From RUG023 sp900315435 (GTDB taxonomy: Bacteria; Spirochaetota; Spirochaetia; Sphaerochaetales; Sphaerochaetaceae): 64,000 bases of DNA. The notes beneath the pieces are model-generated. The model was not told the origin of the DNA. It worked only from the letters and a program-made list of their open reading frames with translations, and did not search any database. The position numbers were made by a program, and so were the translations under genes. Shown here in pieces: positions 1 to 8,514 of the stretch. Numbering within the stretch: the stretch's first letter is position 1; each line of letters begins with the position of its first letter. Location: contig CADAJJ010000001.1 in NCBI GenBank assembly GCA_902788205.1, positions 1-64,000 of the forward strand. The letters run 5' to 3'.

Positions 1-353
1 GAAGAGGTGCTGGCCTGAGGAAAACGTATCGGGTTGCATCCGACTATGAGCAATAGGCCGGTATTCCGTGTACCCGGAAAATACGGATATCTCTGGTACC
101 GTAACTTTGGTTGTTGTGTGTCCGAACCTCTTCCGCTACAGTCGTCTTCCAGCCGTCTCTGGTTGCGCACAAATGCGGCTGGACGGTCATGGCAAAGTGA
201 CACTGTAGCTCATAGGGGATGTTGTTTCCTTGCTTGAGTTGTTACTTGCAATCATGAGGTTCCATTCCCTTCTTGCATGCCCTTGGGTTTCCGCTCCATT
301 CCACAGAAATCTGTACAGAGTCAGGTTTCTCATTATTTCTCTTTAACCTAAAT
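1..353. other. No gene recognised
   Basis: I find no convincing coding region here. The one open frame on the plus strand (34-237) has no ribosome binding site, a composition unlike a real protein and no domain I recognise. Imperfect inverted repeats occur around 58-95, but I could not fold the stretch into tmRNA, RNase P RNA or 6S RNA. It lies downstream of the lipoprotein gene on the minus strand, so it may hold the 3' end of that transcript. Confidence 0.4.
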
Positions 354-918
354 TTACCTTGTTGGTGAGACAAGAATTCTCCCAAAGCTGATGATCTTCG
401 GGTTATCCTTCGCATAAGACCGCTGTTCCACAATGCCGTCTATCGAATACGCGTCGATAAACGAATAGGATGCATCATCGTCCTCGAGACAGATGGCCAC
501 ATGGGAAATATGGGGCGGGTCATCTCCCATAAAAATCAGATCGCCAGGCTCTGGGGAACGGAGCCTTTGCGTGTATGCTTTGGCAAGCATTGCTGCCGTA
601 GTGTCATCGAACAGGAGCGAGAATCCCGATGCTTGCAGTGCTTCTTTGTACACATTCACCACAAGACCAGAGCAATCGATGGAACCATCCGCTTCATCCC
701 ACCAGCTTTGTCGTCCGCCCCATCCATACGGCATGCCTAGGTATTTCCTTGTAGCGATGACGGCTTTTTCTCGAATCGCTTCGCTTGCCGGGATTGTATA
801 TTCGGACCTGTGCCTCTGTGGCACAACCAGGGAAAACCAATGCACTCAAGCCTACACAGAATGCATATACCACCTTTGTGGCAACAGGGTGATGGTTCTT
901 TCCTTTCATTTTTCCCAT
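354..918 (-). pseudogene. NlpC/P60-family lipoprotein, frameshifted
   Basis: Cell-wall peptidase of the NlpC/P60 type, normally cleaving peptidoglycan stem peptides in the periplasm. Translation from ATG at 918, preceded by a GGAAAGAGG ribosome site, gives a basic N-terminus, a hydrophobic stretch and the lipobox LVFPGC, then continues for about 25 residues in a frame that ends near 694. The catalytic domain is in another frame (354 to about 840): an MPYGWGG stretch, the catalytic Cys in IDCSGLV and the His in HISHVAIC. The two frames overlap at about 780-840, so a single-base indel just after the lipobox would restore one lipoprotein of about 185 residues. Either this is a recent pseudogene or the base call is wrong. 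Both halves still look conserved, which favours a recent event or a sequencing error. Confidence 0.75.
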
Positions 919-1122
919 GGGCAATTGCCTCTTTCCAATCGTAACATCTTCAGCAGGGGGAAGACAGTAGGCAGGTAGCATATTTCCAATGGTTTTTCGG
1001 GGTAACCGCTTCTCCGATGTTGGGGTGGCTGCCTGGTTGAAGACTTGTAGCGGAGAAAAAGCGTATCCCCTTTTCTTTTGCGGAATTTTCGTATAGAGTC
1101 GTGCACGATAAGGAAGGATGCT

Positions 1123-1752
1123 ATGGGACAGAGAGGCGAGGTGTTCTCAACCCGCGTGATGAAGGATGACGTGACCTATTTTTTCAATGTGAAGGAAAAT
1201 ATCTATGGAGAGATGTTCCTGAACATCGCGCAAAGCACGAAGGATGGTGGGCGTTTTGCACGTCAGGCCATTGTCGTCTACCAGGAGAAGCTTGACGACT
1301 TCCTGCAGGGGCTTGAGAAACAGATTGACTTTGTGAAGACTCATGCGCCAAAGGGGCGTCCGCTTGATTTCAAACCGATGCACTTCGGCGGCAAGAAGAA
1401 AGCTCCGGCTGAGGACGAACCTGTTGTCATCGGTCGTGTCTATGAGTTCAAGACCAACGAGGACGACTGGGGCGATCTCTCGGTGACCATCACCGAGCGC
1501 AAAAACAGCGCCGACATGACCTACAACCTTCGCCAGTCGATCAAGGTTTATCAGGAAGATCTCGGCGAGTTTGCCCGCAAGCTCCAGGAAGCCGTCGACT
1601 ACATCCACATCCATTCCCAGAAATCAACCACCCCGTCCAAGGCGGTCAAGGTCCAGCGTCATTTCGTGGTGCGCAGAAAGACGTCCTCGACCGGCGAGGA
1701 GCAACAGAACCCCGCGGCTTCGAGTGGGGAAGGACAGAGCCTAGAAGAGTGA
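1123..1752 (+). CDS. PUR-domain nucleic-acid-binding protein with two repeats
   Basis: Predicted single-stranded DNA/RNA-binding protein of the PUR-alpha family (DUF3276), related in type to BpuR of Borrelia, which binds RNA and DNA and regulates gene expression. The 209-residue chain has two PUR repeats. The first, about residues 3-75, opens with GEVFSTRV and contains RQAIVVYQEKLDDF. The second, about 100-170, opens with GRVYEFKT and contains RQSIKVYQEDLGEF. A basic, disordered tail follows. The start at 1123 was chosen because AAGGAAGG lies 5 bases upstream; an in-frame ATG at 1078 has no such site. The Borrelia protein is a single-repeat chain that dimerises, so this tandem form would supply both halves in one polypeptide. 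Its last 12 bases overlap the 3' end of rnhB, which runs toward it. Confidence 0.8.
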   Translation: MGQRGEVFSTRVMKDDVTYFFNVKENIYGEMFLNIAQSTKDGGRFARQAIVVYQEKLDDFLQGLEKQIDFVKTHAPKGRPLDFKPMHFGGKKKAPAEDEPVVIGRVYEFKTNEDDWGDLSVTITERKNSADMTYNLRQSIKVYQEDLGEFARKLQEAVDYIHIHSQKSTTPSKAVKVQRHFVVRRKTSSTGEEQQNPAASSGEGQSLEE

Positions 1753-2367
1753 AGGCTCTTGCGTATGTTCCTGGTGTTTCAGGTGAAATGACCTGCGGTG
1801 GATGGGACAGAACCCATATTGCCGCAGGTTTTTTTGATGGAGGGCGGTAGGGTAGCCCTTATGGATCTCAAATCCGTACTGGGGCCACTTTTTTGCCGCA
1901 TAGTCCATATACCGGTCCCTGGCTTCCTTGGCCAGGATCGAGGCTGCCATGATTTGGGGGACTTTCGCGTCTCCTTTGACGATTGCCTGGCAGGGAACGT
2001 CGGAAATCTGGGCGGGAACCCGGTTGCCATCAATCAGCACCAGCTGTACATCAGCCAGTTTCTGTACTTTCCTCAAAGCCCTGGTCATCGCCAGCATGGT
2101 CGCCTGCAGGATATTGTATGTGTCGATTTCCTGGGCGGTCGCCCAGGCGACAGCCCACACCGACTGTTTCTTGATGATGGCTTCGGCCTGTTCCCGCTCT
2201 CGGTGGGTCAATTGCTTCGAGTCGTTGAGCACAACGACGGGAAAATCGTCCGGCAGCAGCACACAGGCGGCGCAAACTGGTCCGGCCAAAGGGCCGCGGC
2301 CAGCTTCATCAATTCCTGCGATGCAATTCAGTGGTAGCCCCTGCGAGCTGAACAGTTCTTGCTCCAT
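1741..2367 (-). CDS. rnhB: Ribonuclease HII
   Basis: Endonuclease that cuts the RNA strand of RNA-DNA hybrids and removes single ribonucleotides from DNA. The 208-residue product carries the family signature GIDEAGRGPLAGP near the N-terminus with the first catalytic Asp and Glu, then LNDSKQL, the VLIDGN aspartate and KGDAKVPQIMAASILAK. The length is normal for the family. ATG at 2367 is preferred over 2406 because it sits just before the conserved domain and because 2406 would lie upstream of the predicted promoter. No Shine-Dalgarno is visible; the -10 box ends only 11 bases before this ATG, so the leader is probably only a few bases. It is divergent from smc and its 3' end overlaps the PUR gene. 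Confidence 0.93.
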   Translation of the reverse strand: MEQELFSSQGLPLNCIAGIDEAGRGPLAGPVCAACVLLPDDFPVVVLNDSKQLTHREREQAEAIIKKQSVWAVAWATAQEIDTYNILQATMLAMTRALRKVQKLADVQLVLIDGNRVPAQISDVPCQAIVKGDAKVPQIMAASILAKEARDRYMDYAAKKWPQYGFEIHKGYPTALHQKNLRQYGFCPIHRRSFHLKHQEHTQEPSLF

Positions 2368-2386
2368 ACGGAGGAAACGGTATAAA
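2359..2386 (+). promoter_or_regulatory. Promoter of smc (TTGCTC-N16-TATAAA)
   Basis: The -35 box TTGCTC lies at 2359-2364 and the -10 box TATAAA at 2381-2386, with a 16-base spacer. Transcription would start near 2393, after the strong-looking ATG at 2387, so that ATG could not be used from this promoter. Confidence 0.6.
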
Positions 2387-2406
2387 ATGGGACGATATTT
2401 CGTCAA
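2379..2406 (-). promoter_or_regulatory. Promoter of rnhB (TTGACG-N16-TATACC)
   Basis: On the minus strand TTGACG (2406-2401) and TATACC (2384-2379) are 16 bases apart. This -10 box overlaps the smc -10 box on the other strand (2381-2386), so the two divergent promoters share the same melted region. The predicted rnhB transcript starts near 2372, leaving a leader of about 5 bases. Confidence 0.5.
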
Positions 2407-2419
2407 GGATGGTCAACGT

Positions 2420-5200
2420 TTGTTTCTCAAGAATCTGGAATTGTACGGGTTCAAGTCTTTTGCCGACAAGACGCATCTGGATTTCTCCGAAGGAATCACG
2501 AGCCTGCTCGGGCCCAACGGCTGCGGGAAAAGCAATATCGTCAACGCCATTCAGTGGGTTCTGGGTGAACAGTCCACCAAGACTTTGCGTGCAAGCCGCA
2601 TGGACGACGTCATTTTCAATGGTACTGACAAACGCAAGCCCATGCAGTTTGCCGAAGTGGCTCTGACCATCGACAACTCCACCCATATACTGAACAGCGA
2701 CGCGACGGAAATCGAGATCAAGCGCCGCATTTTCCGCAACGGCGGCTCCAACGAGTATTTCCTCAACCGCCAGCAGTGCAACCTGCGCGACATTCGCGAC
2801 CTGTTCATGGATACCGGTGTCGGCAAGACCGCCTATTCGATCCTTGCCCAGGGCAAGATCGACGAGATCCTGCTGCAGAACCCCGACCAGCGCCGGAGCC
2901 TGTTCGAGGAAGCGGCGGGCATTTCCCGCTTCAAGGCCGACTCGATTGTCGCCGAGCGCAACCTGGAGAAGACCAACGAGAATATCGCCCAGGTCGAGGT
3001 CATCCTGAAAGAGACCCATCGCACCTACGAGACGAAGAAGACCCAAGCCGAAAAAGCCGCCAAGGCGAGGGTGTTGCGCGAGCAACGCTTCAGCCTGGAG
3101 GTTGACGTGCAGCTCAACTCGATCAAGACCTACCGGCAGATGCAGGAGAACTTCCGCAAGCAGTTCGCCGACAGCCAGGAACAGTTGTCCCAGCTACAGC
3201 AGCAGACCAAGGACGATACCGACCGGCTGGCATCCCTGCAAGAAGAGATGAAACAGCATGGGGCGGCCCGCATCAACTGCCAGATTGCCCAGAAGGAGCT
3301 CAATACCAAGCAGCAGGGTCTGAACGAACAGCTTGACATGCTGACCCGCCACTACCAGGAACTCTTCCTGGAGAAACAGCAGTATGAGGCGAAGGCCGCC
3401 GATTACAAGAGCCGTCTCGACATGGCCCAGGAGGCCTTGGACGAGCAGAACGAGAAGATGGAAGAGATCAACGACCGGCTGGACGAGGTCAACGGCCGGC
3501 TGGAGCGGAACAAGCAGCTTTTGCTCTCCACCAATGCGGAAATCGAGCTGGAAAATGGAAGGATCGGGGAAGGGGAACAGCAGGCGCTCGCTTTCCAGAA
3601 TCAACTGGAGGACCTGCAGGCGACTCTTGGACAGCTGACCGACGTGATTGTCGTCCAGCTGGACCAGAAATTGAAGGATTCTGGCTATAGCGCCGAGAGC
3701 AAGGAGCAAGCCGAACGGCAGTTCAAGAGCCTGCTGGAGAGCCTGAAGCAGACGGCAAGAAGCGGAGACAAGGTCTCGCTGGAATCGCTGGAGCGGCTTT
3801 CCGCACTTTTCGACGAGTTCGTCAGCCATGTCCCGACCTTCCTTGACGAACTGGTCGCCCCTGAGGGCATCATCGGCCAGAAGCACCAGATCGACTCGCA
3901 GATGAACGAGGTCAAGGAGCGGATAGGAAGCATGCGCGAGCATGTGGAAGAACTCCAGGCAAAATTGCGCGAGCTCCAGGGAAACGTGCAGCTCTATACC
4001 GATGCGATCAACCAGGACAACATCCTCAAGACCGAGCTGGATGCACGGAAGAACGGACTTTCGGCCCTGATCGAGCAGATGGAGAAAAACAACGACGACC
4101 TGAAATTCCAGTATGCCGACATGGTCCAGTCCGGCCAGACCGCCACAAGCCGTATCGGCACCACCCAGGACCAGATCCGTGACCTGGAGGAGCAGGGCGA
4201 GGAAGGCAAGCGCAAGCTGGCCGAGCTGAATGACACGCTGCGGGTGGAAGAGGAGACGATCGGCTCGCTGGAGTCCCAGATTGTCCATATTCGTGAAAGC
4301 CAGAACAAGGCGATCGATACGATCAACCGGTTGCGCGACGTGGTGACCAAGAGCCAGGCGAACATCGAGGCGCTGGATACCCAGGTGACAGGCGTCTACA
4401 ACAGCTTTTTCGAGAACTACGGAAAGAGCCTGAAGGAGTACGACTCCCGCCTGAAGGACGACTCGCTGGAGGACTATTCCATCATTCGGGGAAGGTTGGA
4501 AAGCGTGAAGAAGGAGCTCGACTCGATGGGCGGCATCAACCAGATGGCAGAGGACGAGTTCAACGACGTCAAGAAGCAGTACGAATTCCTTTCCAAGCAG
4601 ATGGATGACTTGGAGAAAGCCAAGAGCGACCTGGAGGGGGTGGTCGAGGACATCAAGAAACGGAGCGCGGACCTGTTCCTTGACACCTACCGCCAGATTT
4701 CCCAGAACTTCCAGGAGCTCTACCGCAAGCTCTTTGGTGGCGGTCGTGCCGAATTGCGTCTCGTCGACCCGGACCCCGGCAAGGTGCTGGAGACCGGCAT
4801 CGACATTTTCGCCCAGCCTCCAGGGAAAAAGCTGGTCAACCTGACCGCACTCAGCGGAGGAGAGAGGTCGATGACCGCCGTGGCGTTGCTGTTCGCCACC
4901 TATATGGTGAAGGCGTCTCCGTTCTGCATCCTTGATGAGATTGACGCGGCCCTCGACGACCGCAACATCGGCAACTTCCTTGCCGTGCTGCAGGGGTTTG
5001 CCGAGAAGAGCCAGTTCATCATCATCACCCACAACAAGCACACGGTGTTGGGCTCCTCGTCGATGTTGGGCGTCACCCAGATCGAGGCGGGTGTCTCGAC
5101 CACGGTCAGCTACAAACTGGCCCGCGTGGAAGGCAAGCCGGTCATCATGGATGCCGAGAACAAGACGGTCGACTTCACCGCTGACGGCAAGCGGAAATAG
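2420..5200 (+). CDS. smc: Chromosome segregation SMC protein
   Basis: ATPase of the condensin complex that compacts and segregates the chromosome. Walker A is GPNGCGKSN near the N-terminus. The C-terminal head has the signature LSGGERS and Walker B FCILDEIDAALDD. Between them lie long charged coiled-coil stretches. I chose the TTG at 2420, which gives the usual SMC N-terminus MFLKNLELYGFKSF and has AAGGA 10 bases upstream. The alternative is ATG at 2387 with GGAGG 10 bases upstream, which adds 11 residues but overlaps the predicted -10 box. At 926 residues it is shorter than typical bacterial SMC (about 1150-1200), and I cannot recognise the glycine-rich hinge in the middle. No scpA or scpB is seen in the window. 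Confidence 0.93.
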   Translation: MFLKNLELYGFKSFADKTHLDFSEGITSLLGPNGCGKSNIVNAIQWVLGEQSTKTLRASRMDDVIFNGTDKRKPMQFAEVALTIDNSTHILNSDATEIEIKRRIFRNGGSNEYFLNRQQCNLRDIRDLFMDTGVGKTAYSILAQGKIDEILLQNPDQRRSLFEEAAGISRFKADSIVAERNLEKTNENIAQVEVILKETHRTYETKKTQAEKAAKARVLREQRFSLEVDVQLNSIKTYRQMQENFRKQFADSQEQLSQLQQQTKDDTDRLASLQEEMKQHGAARINCQIAQKELNTKQQGLNEQLDMLTRHYQELFLEKQQYEAKAADYKSRLDMAQEALDEQNEKMEEINDRLDEVNGRLERNKQLLLSTNAEIELENGRIGEGEQQALAFQNQLEDLQATLGQLTDVIVVQLDQKLKDSGYSAESKEQAERQFKSLLESLKQTARSGDKVSLESLERLSALFDEFVSHVPTFLDELVAPEGIIGQKHQIDSQMNEVKERIGSMREHVEELQAKLRELQGNVQLYTDAINQDNILKTELDARKNGLSALIEQMEKNNDDLKFQYADMVQSGQTATSRIGTTQDQIRDLEEQGEEGKRKLAELNDTLRVEEETIGSLESQIVHIRESQNKAIDTINRLRDVVTKSQANIEALDTQVTGVYNSFFENYGKSLKEYDSRLKDDSLEDYSIIRGRLESVKKELDSMGGINQMAEDEFNDVKKQYEFLSKQMDDLEKAKSDLEGVVEDIKKRSADLFLDTYRQISQNFQELYRKLFGGGRAELRLVDPDPGKVLETGIDIFAQPPGKKLVNLTALSGGERSMTAVALLFATYMVKASPFCILDEIDAALDDRNIGNFLAVLQGFAEKSQFIIITHNKHTVLGSSSMLGVTQIEAGVSTTVSYKLARVEGKPVIMDAENKTVDFTADGKRK

Positions 5201-5210
5201 ATGGGCAACC

Positions 5211-5240
5211 TTGACAGTTCAAGCGCCGTTACGGTATAAG
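5211..5240 (+). promoter_or_regulatory. Promoter of the ffh-rpsP-trmD-rplS operon
   Basis: A consensus TTGACA at 5211-5216 and TATAAG at 5235-5240 are separated by 18 bases. They lie in the gap between smc and ffh, with the ffh ATG 19 bases downstream of the -10 box. All genes to rplS follow closely, so this probably drives the whole operon. Confidence 0.75.
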
Positions 5241-5259
5241 CATACAGGATAGGATAGGT

Positions 5260-6615
5260 ATGTTCGAAGCGATAAGCGAAAAGTTTTCCGACATCATGCG
5301 CGCCATGGCCGGAAAATCCAAAATCACGGAAAAGAATGTCGAAGATGCGGTAGAGGAGATCAAAGTCGCGCTCCTGGACGCCGATGTCAATCTTCGCGTC
5401 GTTCGCCGGTTCATCAACGCAACATTGGAAGAGGCGAAGGGCGAGAAGGTCCTGAAGGCGGTCAATCCCGGACAGCAGTTTGTCAAGATCGTCTACGACC
5501 GCATGGTCTCGCTTCTTTCCGATCCGGACAACCAGAAATTGGCCCTGCGTGGGCCTGATGTCACCAGCGTGCTGCTGATGATGGGTCTACAGGGTTCTGG
5601 CAAGACCACCACGGCCGCCAAGCTGGGTGTCTTCCTGACCAAGCAGGGACGCCGTCCTTTGCTTGCCGCCTGCGACCTTGTCAGGCCTGCCGCCATCCAG
5701 CAGCTGAAAGTGCTCGGCGAGCAGGCGGGAGTTCCCGTCTATACCGAGGAAGGGGCAAATGATCCGGCGAAAGTCGCCAGCGATGCCCTTGCCTATGCCA
5801 GGAAATACCAGTATGACGTGCTGATCGTCGATACCAGCGGACGCATGTACCTGGACGACGAGCTGATGAATGAGCTTGGCCGCATCCAGAAAGCGGTCAG
5901 TCCGGACGAGACGCTGTTTGTCGCCGACTCCATGACCGGTCAGAACGCCGTCACCATCGCCAAGGAATTCGAGGACCGCATCGGCATCTCCGGCGTGATT
6001 CTCACCAAGTTCGACTCGGATACCCGTGGCGGCGCCGCGCTCTCGCTGCGCAGCGTAGTGGGCAAGCCGATCAAGTTCATCGGAACCGGTGAGAAAAAGG
6101 ACGATATCTCACCGTTCTATCCTGATCGTATCGCCAGCCGGATTCTCGGCATGGGCGATATCGTCTCCCTTGTCGAGAAGGCGCAGGAGACGGTCAGCCA
6201 GGAGGACGCGCTGAGGCTGCAGAAGAAACTGCAGAAGAACACGTTCGACCTGGAGGATTACCTGGAGCAGCTGGAGTCGATGAACAAGATGGGCTCCGTC
6301 GACCAGATCCTCGACATGATTCCGGGTATGAAGGGCGCCGTCGACCCCAACCAGATCGACCTGGGCGTCTTCGAGAAGGAAAAGGCGATCATCCGTTCGA
6401 TGAACAAGCGCGAGAGACACGATATCCGCATCATCGGGCCGGATCGCCGCAAGCGCATCGCTCGGGGAAGCGGTACGACGGTCAACGACGTCAACAAGCT
6501 GCTGAAGCGTTTCGAGAAGATGCGCAACGCGATGCACAAGTTCGCCAAGAACAAGAAGTATCAGATGGCCATGCTTGAGCAACTGCAGAAGATGCAGAAC
6601 CAGGCAGGAAGATAA
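5260..6615 (+). CDS. ffh: Signal recognition particle GTPase Ffh
   Basis: Binds signal sequences emerging from the ribosome and delivers them to FtsY (49217-50092) at the membrane. The 451-residue protein has the N-domain helical bundle, then the G domain with P-loop GLQGSGKTTTAAK, the DTSGRM switch, the TKFDSD specificity motif, and a C-terminal M domain rich in methionine that binds 4.5S RNA and the signal peptide. The 4.5S RNA gene is not in this window. It heads the operon with rpsP, khpA, rimM, trmD and rplS, an order common in bacteria. Confidence 0.97.
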   Translation: MFEAISEKFSDIMRAMAGKSKITEKNVEDAVEEIKVALLDADVNLRVVRRFINATLEEAKGEKVLKAVNPGQQFVKIVYDRMVSLLSDPDNQKLALRGPDVTSVLLMMGLQGSGKTTTAAKLGVFLTKQGRRPLLAACDLVRPAAIQQLKVLGEQAGVPVYTEEGANDPAKVASDALAYARKYQYDVLIVDTSGRMYLDDELMNELGRIQKAVSPDETLFVADSMTGQNAVTIAKEFEDRIGISGVILTKFDSDTRGGAALSLRSVVGKPIKFIGTGEKKDDISPFYPDRIASRILGMGDIVSLVEKAQETVSQEDALRLQKKLQKNTFDLEDYLEQLESMNKMGSVDQILDMIPGMKGAVDPNQIDLGVFEKEKAIIRSMNKRERHDIRIIGPDRRKRIARGSGTTVNDVNKLLKRFEKMRNAMHKFAKNKKYQMAMLEQLQKMQNQAGR

Positions 6616-6650
6616 ATTCGATCAATTACCGTAGGGTAGGAGGAATAGAG

Positions 6651-6920
6651 ATGAGTGTGAGCATGAGACTGAAGCGCTTTGGCGCCGCAAAAAGACCGGA
6701 CTATCGCATCGTCGTGATGGACCGCAGAGCCCCGATCGACAGCAAGACATTGGACGAGGTCGGCCAGTATCATCCGGTTCAGCCGGAGGGCAAGCAGGTT
6801 GTCCTTGATGCGGAGAAGATCAAGAGCTGGCTGGTAAAGGGCGCGCAGCCCTCTGATACGGTCAGGAGACTGCTGAACAAGAACGGGATCCAGATTAGCA
6901 GAAAGCCTGAGCAGAACTAA
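6651..6920 (+). CDS. rpsP: 30S ribosomal protein bS16
   Basis: Small-subunit protein needed for 30S assembly. The 89-residue product has the conserved RLKRFGAAKRPDYRIVV start and DEVGQYHP. The first ATG (6651) has GGAGG 7 bases upstream; a second in-frame ATG at 6663 would give a start closer to the usual family N-terminus. It is followed at 16 bases by khpA. Confidence 0.96.
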   Translation: MSVSMRLKRFGAAKRPDYRIVVMDRRAPIDSKTLDEVGQYHPVQPEGKQVVLDAEKIKSWLVKGAQPSDTVRRLLNKNGIQISRKPEQN

Positions 6921-6936
6921 GTTCTGGGGGCTCGCT

Positions 6937-7170
6937 GTGGAAAAAGACCTTGTTGAATATATCGTAAAGAGTCTTGTCGACAAGCCGGAAGAGGTGTCTG
7001 TCAACGTCGTGGAAGGGGAGAAATCCACCATCCTCGAGCTGAAGGTCGCCCAGGAGGATGTCGGCAAAGTCATCGGCAAGCAAGGCCGTATCGCGAAGGC
7101 GATCAGAATCATCCTGTCCGCCAGCGCGACCAAGAGCGGCAAGCGCGCCGACCTGACGATTCTGGACTGA
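6937..7170 (+). CDS. khpA: KH-domain RNA-binding protein KhpA
   Basis: Small RNA-binding protein with a single KH domain; KhpA acts with KhpB on RNAs linked to cell envelope and division in other bacteria. The 77 residues include the KH signature GKVIGKQGRIAKAIR. It starts at GTG 6937. Its position between rpsP and rimM is the usual one for this family and supports the call. Confidence 0.92.
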   Translation: MEKDLVEYIVKSLVDKPEEVSVNVVEGEKSTILELKVAQEDVGKVIGKQGRIAKAIRIILSASATKSGKRADLTILD

Positions 7171-7174
7171 GCGC

Positions 7175-7681
7175 ATGGACGATTTGCTTGCCACCGCGAC
7201 CATCGGGGCTTCCTTTGGAGTGGCGGGAGAGGTGAAGCTCTACCCGAACAATCCATCAAGCGGCCACTTGAAGAAACTCAAGACCGTGACGTTGGAGTCG
7301 CCTGATGGAACGCGCAGACAGGTGCGTATCGTTTCGATGCGGAAGGTAGGCGAGCAACTGGTCGTCAAGTTCGAGGGATTCGATTCCCCGGAGGCGACGC
7401 GGGTGCTCGCCCGCTGTGTTCTTCTGGTGCCACGGGATCAGGCCTATCGGTTGAAGGAAGGTGAGGTCTACGCGGCGGACCTGGTCGGGTGCTCGGTTAC
7501 CTGGCAAGGCAAAGCCTTGGGAAAGGTGGCCTCGCTCATCGATGGACCCCAGGCATTGTTGCTTGAGGTCGAGAAGAACGACGGAACCAAGCAGTTCGTT
7601 CCTTACATGGCGCCCTTCATCGACGGGGTGGATAGCGAGGGCAAGGAAATCCGCCTGAAGGTGGATTGGATCCTGCAATGA
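7175..7681 (+). CDS. rimM: Ribosome maturation factor RimM
   Basis: Assists 30S head assembly and binds uS19. The 168-residue protein opens with ATIGASFGVAGEVKLYP, the conserved N-terminal RimM motif, and has a C-terminal PRC-barrel half with VPYMAPFIDGVD. It follows khpA by 4 bases, and its stop overlaps the trmD start as ATGA, which implies translational coupling. Confidence 0.95.
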   Translation: MDDLLATATIGASFGVAGEVKLYPNNPSSGHLKKLKTVTLESPDGTRRQVRIVSMRKVGEQLVVKFEGFDSPEATRVLARCVLLVPRDQAYRLKEGEVYAADLVGCSVTWQGKALGKVASLIDGPQALLLEVEKNDGTKQFVPYMAPFIDGVDSEGKEIRLKVDWILQ

Positions 7682-8514
7682 ACATCACCGTCCTTACCTT
7701 GTTTCCGGAAATGGTAGAACCCTTTTTCACCAACTCGATCATGAAACGGGCGGTGGAGAAGGGGCTGGTTTCCTATAGGGTCCTGAACTTCCGGGACTGG
7801 GCGGAAGGGCGGCACAAGAGCTGCGACGACGTCCCGTTCGGCGGAGGGGCCGGAATGGTGCTGAAGTGCGGGCCGCTGGACAAGGCGCTTGAGGCGATTG
7901 ACGCCCACCGGGCGCGGGTCGTCTATGCGACGCCCTCGGGCAAGCGCTTCACCCAGGCCTATGCGGAGGATCTTGCCAAGGAGCAGGATCTGGTCTTCAT
8001 TTGTGGCCACTACGAAGGTCTTGACCAACGTATCATCGATACCTGGGTGGATGACGAGATCAGCGTGGGAGACTATGTGATGAGCTCGGGCGAAGTGGCA
8101 AGCCTGGTGATCATCGACGCGCTCTACCGTCTGGTGGAAGGGGTGATTACGGACGCATCGCTTGACGAGGAGAGTTTCCGTGGAGGGCTATTGGAATATC
8201 CCCAGTATACCCGGCCGGAGACCTATTGCTCAAAAACGGTGCCGGAAGTATTATTGAGCGGTCATCATGCCCATATCGTCGAGTGGCATGTGATGCAACG
8301 GCTGGAGAAGACCGCACGGAACCGACCGGATCTCTTGGAGACCGCCGATTTGGACGTCGATGCCAGATGCCGTTTGAATCAATTGTTCGTACATACAGTA
8401 GAGGATGATGGAAATGGACGAAGAAGTGAAAGAAGTGAAGGAAGAGCAGAAGGTCGAGGAGCAGAAGGCTCCCAAGGCTTCTCTCCAGCACGTGAACGTC
8501 ATCAAGGCCATTGA
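7678..8514 (+). CDS. trmD: tRNA (guanine-37-N1)-methyltransferase
   Basis: Methylates G37 next to the anticodon with S-adenosylmethionine, preventing +1 frameshifting. The trefoil-knot SPOUT fold is shown by FGGGAGMVLK, FICGHYEGLDQRI and ISVGDYVMSSGE. ATG 7678 overlaps the rimM stop and begins MNITVLTLFP, as in the family. The conserved protein ends around residue 245, but this frame stays open about 30 residues more into rplS. That tail is low-complexity (Arg, Ser, Glu, Gly), so the last 101 bases overlap rplS in another frame. Confidence 0.95.
   Translation: MNITVLTLFPEMVEPFFTNSIMKRAVEKGLVSYRVLNFRDWAEGRHKSCDDVPFGGGAGMVLKCGPLDKALEAIDAHRARVVYATPSGKRFTQAYAEDLAKEQDLVFICGHYEGLDQRIIDTWVDDEISVGDYVMSSGEVASLVIIDALYRLVEGVITDASLDEESFRGGLLEYPQYTRPETYCSKTVPEVLLSGHHAHIVEWHVMQRLEKTARNRPDLLETADLDVDARCRLNQLFVHTVEDDGNGRRSERSEGRAEGRGAEGSQGFSPARERHQGH

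Noticed and set aside
34..237. 67-codon frame at the left edge
   Set aside because: No start signal, unusual composition, and not supported by context.
3194..5041. Open frame of 615 codons antisense to smc
   Set aside because: Leucine- and valine-rich antisense product of coiled-coil codons, typical of a shadow frame.
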